Shown here: one piece after another, positions 1 to 6,945 of the stretch
How the letters are laid out: every line of letters starts with the position of its first letter
Numbering within the stretch: the first letter of the stretch is position 1
Assembly: GCA_045592865.1 (NCBI GenBank)
Contig: JAZNVP010000104.1
Location: forward strand, 1-17,940
Origin: RGIG9114 sp045592865
Lineage (GTDB): Bacteria > Bacillota > Clostridia > Oscillospirales > JAGBHD01
DNA length: 17,940 nt
Direction: 5' to 3'
Position numbers and translations under genes: made by a program
The notes under the pieces: generated by a model
The model's input: the letters and a program-made list of their open reading frames with translations, nothing else
Databases searched by the model: none
What the model was told of the DNA's origin: nothing

Positions 1-1
1 G

Positions 2-763
2 GATATGGTTCAAAAGATTAATTTTGATAATATTCCTAACTATAAGCATATTGATGAAAAGTATAAGAATCTTGATTTCGATCCGAACAATGAATATAGT
101 GTTCCTTACTTTGCCGGAACACTCGGAATTATCTATAATAAAACAATGGTTAACGAACCGGTTACAAGTTGGGATATACTTTGGGATGAAAAGTATAAAG
201 ATAGTATTTTTATGATAGATAATTCGAGGGATGCGTATGCTATCGCTCTAACAAAACTGGGGTATGATCCTAATAATTGCACGAAAGCAGAGATAGACGA
301 GGCTAGTGCGCTACTGAAAAAACAAAAAGAGGTCGTCAGCACTCACGGAATGGATCAGGTTTTCACCATTATGGAAAATGAACAGTGCGCTCTTGGTGTT
401 TATTATGCTGGTGATGCATATTCAATGATGATGAATAACGATAATCTGGATTTCGTTGTTCCCGACGAGGGCTCGAATATGTTTGTCGACAGTATCGTTA
501 TTCCCAAAACTGCAAAGAATAAGGAAGGCGCAGAACTATTTATAAACTTCCTTTTAGAGCCTGAAATTTCTGCTGCCAATGCTGAATTTGTTTGCTATAC
601 ATCGTGTAACACCGGTTCATATGAACTTATCGATAAAGATATGATGGATAACAAAATAGTTTATCCTGATAACAGCGTCTATGAGAGATGCTTCTATTTT
701 TCAAATATGCCTAAAGATCTTTATGATTATATGCAGCAAGAGTGGATAAAGGTTAAGAAATAA
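2..763 (+). CDS. potD: Spermidine/putrescine-type ABC transporter substrate-binding protein, 5'-truncated
   Basis: This is the C-terminal three quarters of an extracellular solute-binding protein that captures polyamines and delivers them to an ABC permease. The reading frame is already open at the window edge (an Asp codon precedes the first Met), so the true start and signal peptide lie upstream. The stretch YSVPYFAGTLGIIYNK is the hallmark of PotD-type proteins, which usually read YSVPY.WGT.GI.YN. Further on, WDILWDEKYKDSIFMID and the late segment with IPKTAKNKEGAELFINFLLEPE match the family's hinge and C-terminal lobe. It is probably the last gene of a potABCD-type operon, since a terminator follows at once. 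The family call is solid. The exact substrate (spermidine, putrescine or a related polyamine) is inferred. Confidence 0.88.
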   Translation, partial: DMVQKINFDNIPNYKHIDEKYKNLDFDPNNEYSVPYFAGTLGIIYNKTMVNEPVTSWDILWDEKYKDSIFMIDNSRDAYAIALTKLGYDPNNCTKAEIDEASALLKKQKEVVSTHGMDQVFTIMENEQCALGVYYAGDAYSMMMNNDNLDFVVPDEGSNMFVDSIVIPKTAKNKEGAELFINFLLEPEISAANAEFVCYTSCNTGSYELIDKDMMDNKIVYPDNSVYERCFYFSNMPKDLYDYMQQEWIKVKK

Positions 764-764
764 T

Positions 765-797
765 AAAAAAATGCACCCATTTGGGTGCATTTTTTTA
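765..797. terminator. Bidirectional Rho-independent terminator
   Basis: An 8-9 bp GC-containing hairpin (ATGCACCCA paired with TGGGTGCAT) is flanked by an A-run on the left and a T-run on the right, so it can terminate transcripts from both sides. It sits between the convergent solute-binding protein and SASP genes, two bases after the first stop codon. Confidence 0.9.
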
Positions 798-810
798 TAT
801 CTTTTTATTG

Positions 811-1005
811 TTATTTAACAGACTCTTCGTAAGCTTTGATCATTTTCTTAACCATCTGACCGCCAACGCTGCCAGCTTCTCTGGAAGTCAAGTTTCCGTT
901 GTAACCGTTTTTAAGGTTAACGCCAACTTCACTTGCTGCTTCCATCTTGAACTTATCTAATGCTTCTCTTGCCTGAGGAACAACGATCTTGTTCGATTTA
1001 GCCAT
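811..1005 (-). CDS. Alpha/beta-type small acid-soluble spore protein (SASP)
   Basis: A 64-residue DNA-binding spore protein. Proteins of this family coat forespore DNA, shift it towards an A-like form and protect it from UV and chemicals. They are degraded by the Gpr protease at germination. The sequence begins MAKSNKIVVPQAREALDKFK and contains the conserved EVGVNL segment, close to the Gpr cleavage site, and the C-terminal TSREAGSVGGQMVKKMI block (usually T.R..GSVGG.MV..MI). The start at 1005 is chosen because an AGGAG ribosome binding site lies about 10 bases upstream and the family begins at this Met. A longer in-frame start at 1047 adds 14 non-conserved residues. Sigma-G control in the forespore is expected from the family, but I could not place a convincing sigma-G promoter. 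Confidence 0.95.
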   Translation of the reverse strand: MAKSNKIVVPQAREALDKFKMEAASEVGVNLKNGYNGNLTSREAGSVGGQMVKKMIKAYEESVK

Positions 1006-1068
1006 TACTTTGACACTCCTTACTTTAAATATTTCTCGCGTTTGCAAATATATTGTTTGTTAGTAATG

Positions 1069-2127
1069 TCATAATATTTGTGGTAATTTTTTCTTTTGAG
1101 AAGTAAATAGAACGTAACATGAAAACATTAATAGAAATACTGATGCAGGAGCGTTTGAGTAGAAAACGCTGATTTCAGTAAATGCCAGGGAAGTAGTGTG
1201 CGTAATCGGAAATAGTTTTAAAAGTATATAGCAAATTAATACTGATAACAAACCAATGATAACTTTGCTAAATATTAGTTTAGTAAGAGATAAATCTTTA
1301 AGGTTTGATTTTATCTGAAATATTAAACTTAATCCGCCAAAATTTAAAAAGAAAACTAATAGGTATAGAGCAAGTTTTGAACGAGTAGTAACAATGTCTG
1401 CCAAAGCAAAGGTGCTTTCAAAAAAATACGAAATAATTCTTTGCAAATCTACTCCTAAAATCGAGATATCAGTGCTAAATAAATTGGATATTATATAGGA
1501 GATTGAAGAGAATAATAGAACAAATCCCGAGAGCTTAATAATAGCCATAGTTGCGCTGTTAACTGATGAAACCAAAGCATTGGATAAATCAATGTTTCTG
1601 GGAGTAATTATCTTCGTCTTTGATGGCTTGCTTATTATTATATAAAAGAGTGTCTGTGACAAAACGGAAGAAATATAAATAATAAGGCCTAGTGAGGCGC
1701 TTTGTAATAGTTTTGATCCAACTCCGCCGATTATAAGCGAAGGTCCCCCGCATAAAACTGAGTAGCCCAAAGCGTTAGACTCCTCTATAGTTATAGAACC
1801 TTCTTTTAGAGCTTCTGACGTTAACAAAGATGCAACTGTATATCCACCCAAAAATCCCAGCAGAATTATTTCAACTTTAGGTGAAATGAACGGTAGTCTT
1901 CTTAAAATTTCGCTTTCGTAAATAATCTTTGAAATAATTATTTGAAAATATAGAGAAGGAATTAAAAAACCAAAAATCAATTCTATTCCATTAACAACAG
2001 CAATAGAGCATATTTTTGAGTTGGCCAGAACAAAGGAAAATACCGTTATTATTATAACTCCGAATATAGTTGTTGAAGCGTTTCTAAACAAAGTCTTAAT
2101 CATTGTAAAAATCATCACTTTACTCAT
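1069..2127 (-). CDS. ylbJ: Sporulation integral membrane protein, YlbJ-like
   Basis: A 352-residue polytopic membrane protein with about eight hydrophobic segments. It resembles YlbJ, a nucleoside-recognition (Gate)-domain protein needed for spore cortex or heat resistance in Bacillus. The most diagnostic parts are GFLGGYTVASLLTSEAL (residues about 91-107) and the following CGGPSLIIGGVGSKLL (about 126-141), which match the YlbJ pattern of GYP.GA.L..EL followed by N.SGP.FIIG.VG. The start is uncertain. The Met at 2127 has no good ribosome binding site, and Met codons at positions 5 and 9 are alternatives. The gene is divergent from yqfC with an AT-rich gap of about 56 bases, and the SASP gene follows it 63 bases downstream. 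Family assignment is likely; function is by analogy. Confidence 0.82.
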   Translation of the reverse strand: MSKVMIFTMIKTLFRNASTTIFGVIIITVFSFVLANSKICSIAVVNGIELIFGFLIPSLYFQIIISKIIYESEILRRLPFISPKVEIILLGFLGGYTVASLLTSEALKEGSITIEESNALGYSVLCGGPSLIIGGVGSKLLQSASLGLIIYISSVLSQTLFYIIISKPSKTKIITPRNIDLSNALVSSVNSATMAIIKLSGFVLLFSSISYIISNLFSTDISILGVDLQRIISYFFESTFALADIVTTRSKLALYLLVFFLNFGGLSLIFQIKSNLKDLSLTKLIFSKVIIGLLSVLICYILLKLFPITHTTSLAFTEISVFYSNAPASVFLLMFSCYVLFTSQKKKLPQIL

Positions 2128-2183
2128 TAATTTATGTTTATATAAATATATTTTATAATAACTAAATTATGAGGGGAAATATA

Positions 2184-2408
2184 ATGAAACAACAATCAGT
2201 TGAGCAAACGTTAGAAATAAATAACGCAGAAATCATTAGAATAGACAGCGTTAAATCAGTCCTTGATTATACGGAGGAGTTTATTCTTTTTAAACTCAAG
2301 AATTATATGGTAAAAATAGTTGGCGATGCATTAACAATCAGTGAATTCACAGATGGGGATGCAGTGGTTAGCGGCAAGATCTTTTCGGTGACATTCTTAT
2401 ATAATTGA
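2184..2408 (+). CDS. yqfC: YabP/YqfC-family sporulation protein
   Basis: A 74-residue protein of the YabP/YqfC family. YqfC is a small mother-cell (sigma-E regulated in Bacillus) sporulation protein encoded just before YqfD. The sequence shows the short beta-rich family pattern: NAEIIRIDSV, then ILFKLKNYMVKIVGDALTISEF, and the closing GKIFSVTFLY, which resembles the usual G.I..I.FL ending. The Met at 2184 is preferred over one five codons earlier (2169), because an AGGGGA ribosome binding site at about 2172-2177 sits 6-7 bases before it. Its stop codon is 8 bases before the yqfD start, so the two are surely cotranscribed. The identification relies heavily on this neighbourhood. Confidence 0.85.
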   Translation: MKQQSVEQTLEINNAEIIRIDSVKSVLDYTEEFILFKLKNYMVKIVGDALTISEFTDGDAVVSGKIFSVTFLYN

Positions 2409-2416
2409 GGTGCATT

Positions 2417-3616
2417 ATGCTTGTTAAACTCTTAAGATTTATAAGAGGATACGTAGAATTTGAGGTTTTGGTAGCAGATTATGGTGAATTCCTTAAGACA
2501 GCATCATACATAGGTAAGTTCTATAACGTAAAACAGTGTAAAGGAAAAATACTTGCCACGACTTCAATTGCAACTTTTAAAAAAATAACGCCATTATTAA
2601 GAAAATTTGGAGCAAAAAGACGAATTGTTCATAAAACTGGTGTTCCGTTCATTATAAACAGAAACAAAAAACGCTTAGGTGTTTATATTGGCTTTGTTTT
2701 AATGCTTCTTTTTCTGTTCGTTATTACCCGCTTTGTATGGACTGTAGATGTTTTGGGCAGCAATGATAAAATTAATAGTGAAATTATAAACTCCTTAAGT
2801 AATTACGGAGTTAAACCGGGGGCGGTAATTTCATCGATAGATAACAGAATAATTGGAAATAAAATTTTATCCTCGTATCCCGAGATTTCTTTTATTTCTA
2901 TTAACGTAGTTGGGTGCAGAGCAATTGTCGAAATTAAACTAATCGATGAGCTTCCCGACGTTGATAAACCCGAAACCTATGGAAATATTATAGCCTCTAA
3001 AAACGGTAAAATTAAATATATGGAGGTCTACGACGGTTTTTCTCTTGTTGAAGTGGGTGACAACGTATTTGAAGGGGAACTTTTAGTCAGCGGAACAAAA
3101 GAAGACTATTTCGGAAGACTAATTGCAGTAAATTCTGATGCAGAAATTTATGCAGAAACCGAAACTTTATATATATTCAAATTACCGATTAGAGAAGAGG
3201 TTCCAAAACGAACGGGAGAGGTAAAGATAAAACGTTACCTTACTATATTCGGAATAAACATACCTCTTCATTTGCATTTCTTTGATAAAGGAAACTATGA
3301 TTATGAAGTAGAGAATAAAGAACTTAATGCTTTCGGTGTAACGCTGCCAATCAGATATACTGAAATTAGAATGAATGAGCTAATATTAGAATCAGTTCAA
3401 TATACAGATGAAGAACTCAACGAAAAATGCAAAGAAATGTATGAATCTGAGTTAACGGAAATCGAGGACAAAATTGAAATATTGAACGAAGAAATAAACA
3501 CTTATAATGAAGAAGGTTATTTTTGTTATGAGGTAGAATTAAAAACTAATGAAAATATTGCAAAATATGTCGCTTTTGAACTGGAAATTCAAAAAAACTC
3601 TACACAAATCGAATAA
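2417..3616 (+). CDS. yqfD: Sporulation protein YqfD
   Basis: A 399-residue membrane-anchored sporulation protein of the YqfD (stage IV) family. The N-terminal cytoplasmic region (residues 1-87) includes the early FIRGYVEFEV and the basic KFGAKRRIVHKTGVPFII block that precedes the membrane in this family. One transmembrane helix lies at about 88-107. The remainder is predicted outside the cytoplasm, starting VDVLGSNDKINSEIINSL, with a Glu/Lys-rich helical C-terminus. The start at 2417 is chosen because GAGGTG (2407-2412), overlapping the yqfC stop, makes a good ribosome binding site. In Bacillus the yqfC-yqfD pair is expressed in the mother cell and its molecular role is unknown. Order and spacing here (yqfC-yqfD-phoH) match the widespread Firmicutes arrangement. 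Confidence 0.9.
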   Translation: MLVKLLRFIRGYVEFEVLVADYGEFLKTASYIGKFYNVKQCKGKILATTSIATFKKITPLLRKFGAKRRIVHKTGVPFIINRNKKRLGVYIGFVLMLLFLFVITRFVWTVDVLGSNDKINSEIINSLSNYGVKPGAVISSIDNRIIGNKILSSYPEISFISINVVGCRAIVEIKLIDELPDVDKPETYGNIIASKNGKIKYMEVYDGFSLVEVGDNVFEGELLVSGTKEDYFGRLIAVNSDAEIYAETETLYIFKLPIREEVPKRTGEVKIKRYLTIFGINIPLHLHFFDKGNYDYEVENKELNAFGVTLPIRYTEIRMNELILESVQYTDEELNEKCKEMYESELTEIEDKIEILNEEINTYNEEGYFCYEVELKTNENIAKYVAFELEIQKNSTQIE

Positions 3617-3620
3617 AGTA

Positions 3621-3653
3621 TGATATACTCAAATCAAAGAAATGTAAGAGGTG
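3621..3653 (+). promoter_or_regulatory. Extended -10 promoter and ribosome binding site of phoH
   Basis: TGATATACT (3621-3629) is an extended -10 element (TG-N-TATACT). No good -35 is visible. Transcription would start near 3636, giving a very short leader. GAGGTG (3648-3653) follows as the ribosome binding site, with 9 bases between GAGG and the AUA codon at 3661. The site would separate housekeeping expression of phoH onward from the sporulation genes upstream. Confidence 0.6.
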
Positions 3654-3660
3654 CTTTAAA

Positions 3661-4635
3661 ATAGAACGGATTGTTGAAATTAATGAAATAGAACAGTTAT
3701 TTCAGCTGTTCGGTAATCTTGATGAGAATATAAGTCTTGTTGAAAAAGAGTGGGACGTTAAGATTTTAAACAGAGACGGCGAGATTAAAATTATCGGTGA
3801 TGAAGAAAACTCGTTTGCCGCTGCAGAATGCTTAAAAGCTCTAATAACGCTTATGAATAAAGGCGAAAAATTAACCGACCACACAATAAGATACGTGGTA
3901 TCTCTTGCGAAAGAGGGAAATCTTTCGGGAATTGATCATATGACGGGAGACTGTATTCTTTTGACTGCAAGAGGTAAGCCGATCAAATCGAAAACGATCG
4001 GTCAGAAGAAATACGTTGAAACCATCAAAAATAATACGGTTACTATCGCTATCGGTCCTGCAGGAACGGGAAAAACCTATCTTGCAGTAGCTTTAGCGGT
4101 TAAGGCTTTCAGAAACCACGAGGTAAGCAGAATAATCTTGACTCGTCCTGCGGTTGAAGCGGGTGAAAAACTTGGTTTTCTACCCGGAGATCTACAGAAC
4201 AAGGTCGATCCTTATCTTAGACCTTTATACGACGCTTTAATGGAGATGTTCGGTCAAGAAGCGTTTCTTAGAAATCAGGAAAAAGGTGCTATCGAAGTTG
4301 CTCCTCTTGCGTATATGAGAGGAAGAACCTTAGATGATTCCTTTATAATTCTTGATGAGGCGCAGAACACAACAAGAGAACAAATGAAGATGTTTTTAAC
4401 CCGTATGGGCTTTAATTCTAAGGTCGTAATTACGGGCGACAGAACTCAGATAGATCTTCCTTCGTTTAAAAAATCAGGTTTATTAGAAGCCGAAAGGGTG
4501 CTTAAGAATATAGAAGGAATTGGTATCTCTCATCTTAACGATAGCGACGTTGTCCGTCACCATTTAGTTCAAAAAATAGTTAAAGCATATGCAAGATATG
4601 AGCGCGAAATAGAGGAAAGGAATAAAAATGATTAA
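3661..4635 (+). CDS. phoH: PhoH-like ATPase, apparently started at an AUA codon
   Basis: A 324-residue PhoH/YqfE-type P-loop ATPase. These are cytoplasmic proteins linked to RNA metabolism, and their gene often sits next to ybeY. The Walker A motif is GPAGTGKT (about 132-139) and the Walker B motif is FIILDEAQN (Asp-Glu at about 232-233), followed by the conserved TGDRTQIDLP. The first Met in frame is at 3853, but the 64 codons before it encode the normal PhoH N-terminal domain (LFGNLDENI near the start, then RDGEIKIIGDEE). No ATG, GTG or TTG exists in frame between the upstream stop at 3577 and 3853. ATA at 3661 lies at ideal distance from a GAGGTG ribosome binding site, so initiation at AUA, or a sequence error in an ATG, is inferred. 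The 3' end overlaps ybeY by 8 bases. Confidence 0.9.
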   Translation: MERIVEINEIEQLFQLFGNLDENISLVEKEWDVKILNRDGEIKIIGDEENSFAAAECLKALITLMNKGEKLTDHTIRYVVSLAKEGNLSGIDHMTGDCILLTARGKPIKSKTIGQKKYVETIKNNTVTIAIGPAGTGKTYLAVALAVKAFRNHEVSRIILTRPAVEAGEKLGFLPGDLQNKVDPYLRPLYDALMEMFGQEAFLRNQEKGAIEVAPLAYMRGRTLDDSFIILDEAQNTTREQMKMFLTRMGFNSKVVITGDRTQIDLPSFKKSGLLEAERVLKNIEGIGISHLNDSDVVRHHLVQKIVKAYARYEREIEERNKND

Positions 4636-5107
4636 AGCTAAAGTTGACATCAAGAATATGCAGAATAAAACTTCTCTTCCGCCAAATATCAGAAAGGTAA
4701 TCAGAAAGTGCTGCTTGGCAACGCTTGTGTATGAAAACTTTCCGTATAATGCTGAAGTAAGCGTTAGCTTTATAGATAACAAGGAAATTAAAATTCTAAA
4801 TAATCAGTATAGAAATAAAGATGTTCCTACCGACGTTCTTTCTTTTCCGTTAGGAGAGAACGGGCAATATGACGAAAATCCCGAAAACAACTATAAAATA
4901 CTCGGTGACGTTGTTATATCTCTTGAAAAATCAAAAGAACAGGCGAGTCTTTACGGGCATTCCGAAACAAGAGAAATAGCATTCTTGACCGTTCATTCTA
5001 TGCTTCATCTTTTGGGTTACGACCATGAAAATGGCGGCCTTGAAGAAACAATAATGAGAGAAAAAGAACAGGAAATTTTAACAGAATTGGGGATAACACG
5101 TGACTAA
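4628..5107 (+). CDS. ybeY: Endoribonuclease YbeY, rRNA maturation factor
   Basis: A 159-residue metal-dependent endoribonuclease that takes part in 16S rRNA 3'-end maturation and ribosome quality control. The zinc-binding motif H-x3-H-x5-H is intact as HSMLHLLGYDH (His 123, 127 and 133). The upstream YRNKDVPTDVLSFPLGE block, with the family's T-DVLSFP signature, is also present, as is LGDVVIS. Length is normal for the family. It starts within the last codons of phoH (8-base overlap) with GAGGAAAGG just upstream. Its own end overlaps the GTG start of era by 8 bases, so phoH-ybeY-era are very likely translationally coupled. This is a firm identification. Confidence 0.97.
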   Translation: MIKAKVDIKNMQNKTSLPPNIRKVIRKCCLATLVYENFPYNAEVSVSFIDNKEIKILNNQYRNKDVPTDVLSFPLGENGQYDENPENNYKILGDVVISLEKSKEQASLYGHSETREIAFLTVHSMLHLLGYDHENGGLEETIMREKEQEILTELGITRD

Positions 5108-5990
5108 TACAAAATGTGCGTTCGTTGCAATAATAGGAAAACCAAACGCGGGAAAATCTTCGCTTTTAAATAACTTTATAGGTGAACGCTTATCAATCGT
5201 AACTAATAGACCGCAGACGACCCGAAATAAAATTACGGGTATATTAACTGAAGACAACGTTCAGCTAATATTTATCGATACTCCTGGGTTTCATAAACCC
5301 AAAACGAAACTCGGCGAACATATGGTAAAGTCGGTAGGAGAAGCGGTAAGCGACGTTGATTTTATATTATTTGTTTACGAAGCGGGATATAAAATAACAG
5401 AAGCGGAAGAAGAACTCTTGTCAGACGCTTTTTCAAAAAAAGTGCCTGTTAATTTAGTTATCAATAAAATTGATACTGTTAAGGAAAGAAATAAGATTAT
5501 AGACTTGGCTTCGGAGCTTCTCGGAAAATACGATTTTGCAAACGTTTTCTATACAAGCGCGGTTAATAAAGAGGGAACTGATGAAATAATGTCGTATTTG
5601 AAAGAAAATGCGCCTGAAAGTCCTTTCTATTTCCCCGAGGATTATTACTCAACCGAGCCCGAGAAGTTCGTTGTTGCAGAGATAATCAGAGAAAAAATTC
5701 TTGTTGATATTAGAGATGAGATCCCCCACGGCGTTAGCGTCGAAATAGATAAAATGAGAATGCGCGAGAATAAGCCAATTTATGATATCGAGGCTAATAT
5801 ATATTGCGAAAAAGAAAGCCATAAGGGAATTATTATCGGAAAAAACGGATCGATGCTTAAGAATATAGGAAGCAAATCTAGAGCAGATATCGAGAATTTT
5901 CTCGGAGAGAACGTTAATCTTAAACTTTGGGTAAAGGTTAAGAACGACTGGAGAAACAAAGAAAATTTGTTAAAGTCTTTCGGCTTTTGA
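5100..5990 (+). CDS. era: GTPase Era, 30S ribosome assembly factor
   Basis: A 296-residue GTPase that binds the 3' end of 16S rRNA and helps mature the 30S subunit. The G1 motif is GKPNAGKSS (residues 13-21), G3 is DTPG (60-63) and G4 is NKID (122-125). The effector region TNRPQTTRNKI that is typical of Era is also present. The C-terminal KH RNA-binding domain carries GIIIGKNGSMLKNIG (about 243-257). It starts at a GTG, read as Met, overlapping the ybeY stop, with a GGGG ribosome binding site about 7 bases upstream. In Bacillus dgkA and cdd lie between ybeY and era; here they are absent and the two ribosome-maturation genes are directly adjacent. Confidence 0.97.
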   Translation: MTNTKCAFVAIIGKPNAGKSSLLNNFIGERLSIVTNRPQTTRNKITGILTEDNVQLIFIDTPGFHKPKTKLGEHMVKSVGEAVSDVDFILFVYEAGYKITEAEEELLSDAFSKKVPVNLVINKIDTVKERNKIIDLASELLGKYDFANVFYTSAVNKEGTDEIMSYLKENAPESPFYFPEDYYSTEPEKFVVAEIIREKILVDIRDEIPHGVSVEIDKMRMRENKPIYDIEANIYCEKESHKGIIIGKNGSMLKNIGSKSRADIENFLGENVNLKLWVKVKNDWRNKENLLKSFGF

Positions 5991-6064
5991 TTTCATAAAA
6001 TTACCTGTAATTTATTTTTAAAGGATTTTAATAATAACTTTAGAAATATTTATGGGGTGATTTT

Positions 6065-6250
6065 ATGAGAAGCGACAGTTATTGGAAATTATTTACTATG
6101 TCGGGAGACCCCGAAGCTTATTTGCAGTATAAACGCTGTAAAAGACTTGAGGAAAGAGCCAAAGCTACGTATGAGTTTGGTGAATTTGAGGATTTTGAAG
6201 ATGCAGACAACAACGGTTGGAATAGTGATAAGAGAGCGCCCGATAGGTGA
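6065..6250 (+). CDS. yqzL: YqzL-like small protein
   Basis: A 61-residue hydrophilic protein. The N-terminal segment SYWKLFTMSGDPEAYLQYKR matches the YqzL pattern (W..F..TG....YL..K). In Bacillus yqzL occupies the same place between era and recO, which is the main support for the call. The C-terminal half is acidic (EFGEFEDFEDAD) and ends in a short basic tail encoded by the overlap with recO. A GGGGTG ribosome binding site precedes the ATG at 6065. The last 50 bases overlap the start of recO in another frame. The function of YqzL is unknown, and the C-terminal part here does not help to define one. Confidence 0.75.
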   Translation: MRSDSYWKLFTMSGDPEAYLQYKRCKRLEERAKATYEFGEFEDFEDADNNGWNSDKRAPDR

Positions 6251-6944
6251 AAAGGATAAGGTTATAACTATTTTAACTAAAGATATTGGCGTAGTTGAAG
6301 CTATCGTCCGAGGGGTCAGAAACACTAAGAGCCGACTCCTTTCGGGCGTTAGCCTTTTTACATATTCTGAGTTCGTTATAAATGAGGGTAAAAATAATAT
6401 CTATATAAATGATGCATCAGAGAAGCATTCGTTTCACTCTGTTAGCGACGATATTGAAAAAATGTCACTCGTGTTTTATCTTGCAGAACTTGTTAAAGTC
6501 TTAAATCCAACAGGGGAAGAGTCTAATGATTTTTTGAGGTTGTTTCTGAATAGTTTGCATTTTATCAGTAATTCGGAAAGAAGTTTAAAACTCGTTAAGT
6601 CTGTTTTTGAATTAAAGGCTTGTGAATATATTGGCCTTATGCCTAATATAACTTCCTGTTCGGTATGTGGGCTTTATGAAGCCGATGAGTTTTATTTTAG
6701 CCCAAGAAACGCGGAACTTCACTGCAAAGACTGCAGAGTATCGGGCGACCGTAAATTAAACATCAAAGCCTTAATGGCTATGCGGTTTATTCTTCTCAAT
6801 AACATCGAAAAGGTGTTTAACTTTGCCATTGACGATGCATCAATGAATCTTCTGTCAGAAACCGCGGAAGATTATATTAAAACTCAAACATCAGAGCGTT
6901 TTAAAACTCTTGATTTTTATAATTTGATAATTAAAGGAAACTAA
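6201..6944 (+). CDS. recO: DNA repair protein RecO
   Basis: A 247-residue recombination mediator. RecO works with RecR to load RecA onto SSB-coated single-stranded DNA during gap repair. The N-terminal OB-fold begins TTTVGIVIRERPIGEKDKVI, typical for RecO, followed by GVVEAIVRGVRNTKSRL. A four-cysteine zinc site is present as CSVC (153-156) and CKDC (175-178). The start at 6201 is chosen because GAGG lies 9 bases before this ATG and the protein then begins at the normal family position. A start at 6147 would add 18 unconserved residues. The gene begins inside the yqzL-like gene (50-base overlap), and mutS2 follows one base after its stop. Confidence 0.93.
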   Translation: MQTTTVGIVIRERPIGEKDKVITILTKDIGVVEAIVRGVRNTKSRLLSGVSLFTYSEFVINEGKNNIYINDASEKHSFHSVSDDIEKMSLVFYLAELVKVLNPTGEESNDFLRLFLNSLHFISNSERSLKLVKSVFELKACEYIGLMPNITSCSVCGLYEADEFYFSPRNAELHCKDCRVSGDRKLNIKALMAMRFILLNNIEKVFNFAIDDASMNLLSETAEDYIKTQTSERFKTLDFYNLIIKGN

Positions 6945-6945
6945 A

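Noticed and set aside
1006..1068. Sigma-G promoter for the SASP gene
   Set aside because: CAATATA on the minus strand is one base from the -10 consensus, but no acceptable -35 lies 17-18 bases upstream, so I do not claim it.
2128..2183. Sigma-E promoters in the ylbJ/yqfC divergent gap
   Set aside because: The gap is so AT-rich that several weak matches occur on both strands; none stands out.
5998..6013. AAATTAC-CT-GTAATTT palindrome after era as a terminator
   Set aside because: The stem is almost all A/T with a 2-base loop, and recO and mutS2 continue in the same direction, so termination is unlikely.
6147..6200. Earlier in-frame start for recO
   Set aside because: It adds 18 residues before the conserved RecO N-terminus and lacks the well-placed GAGG found before 6201.
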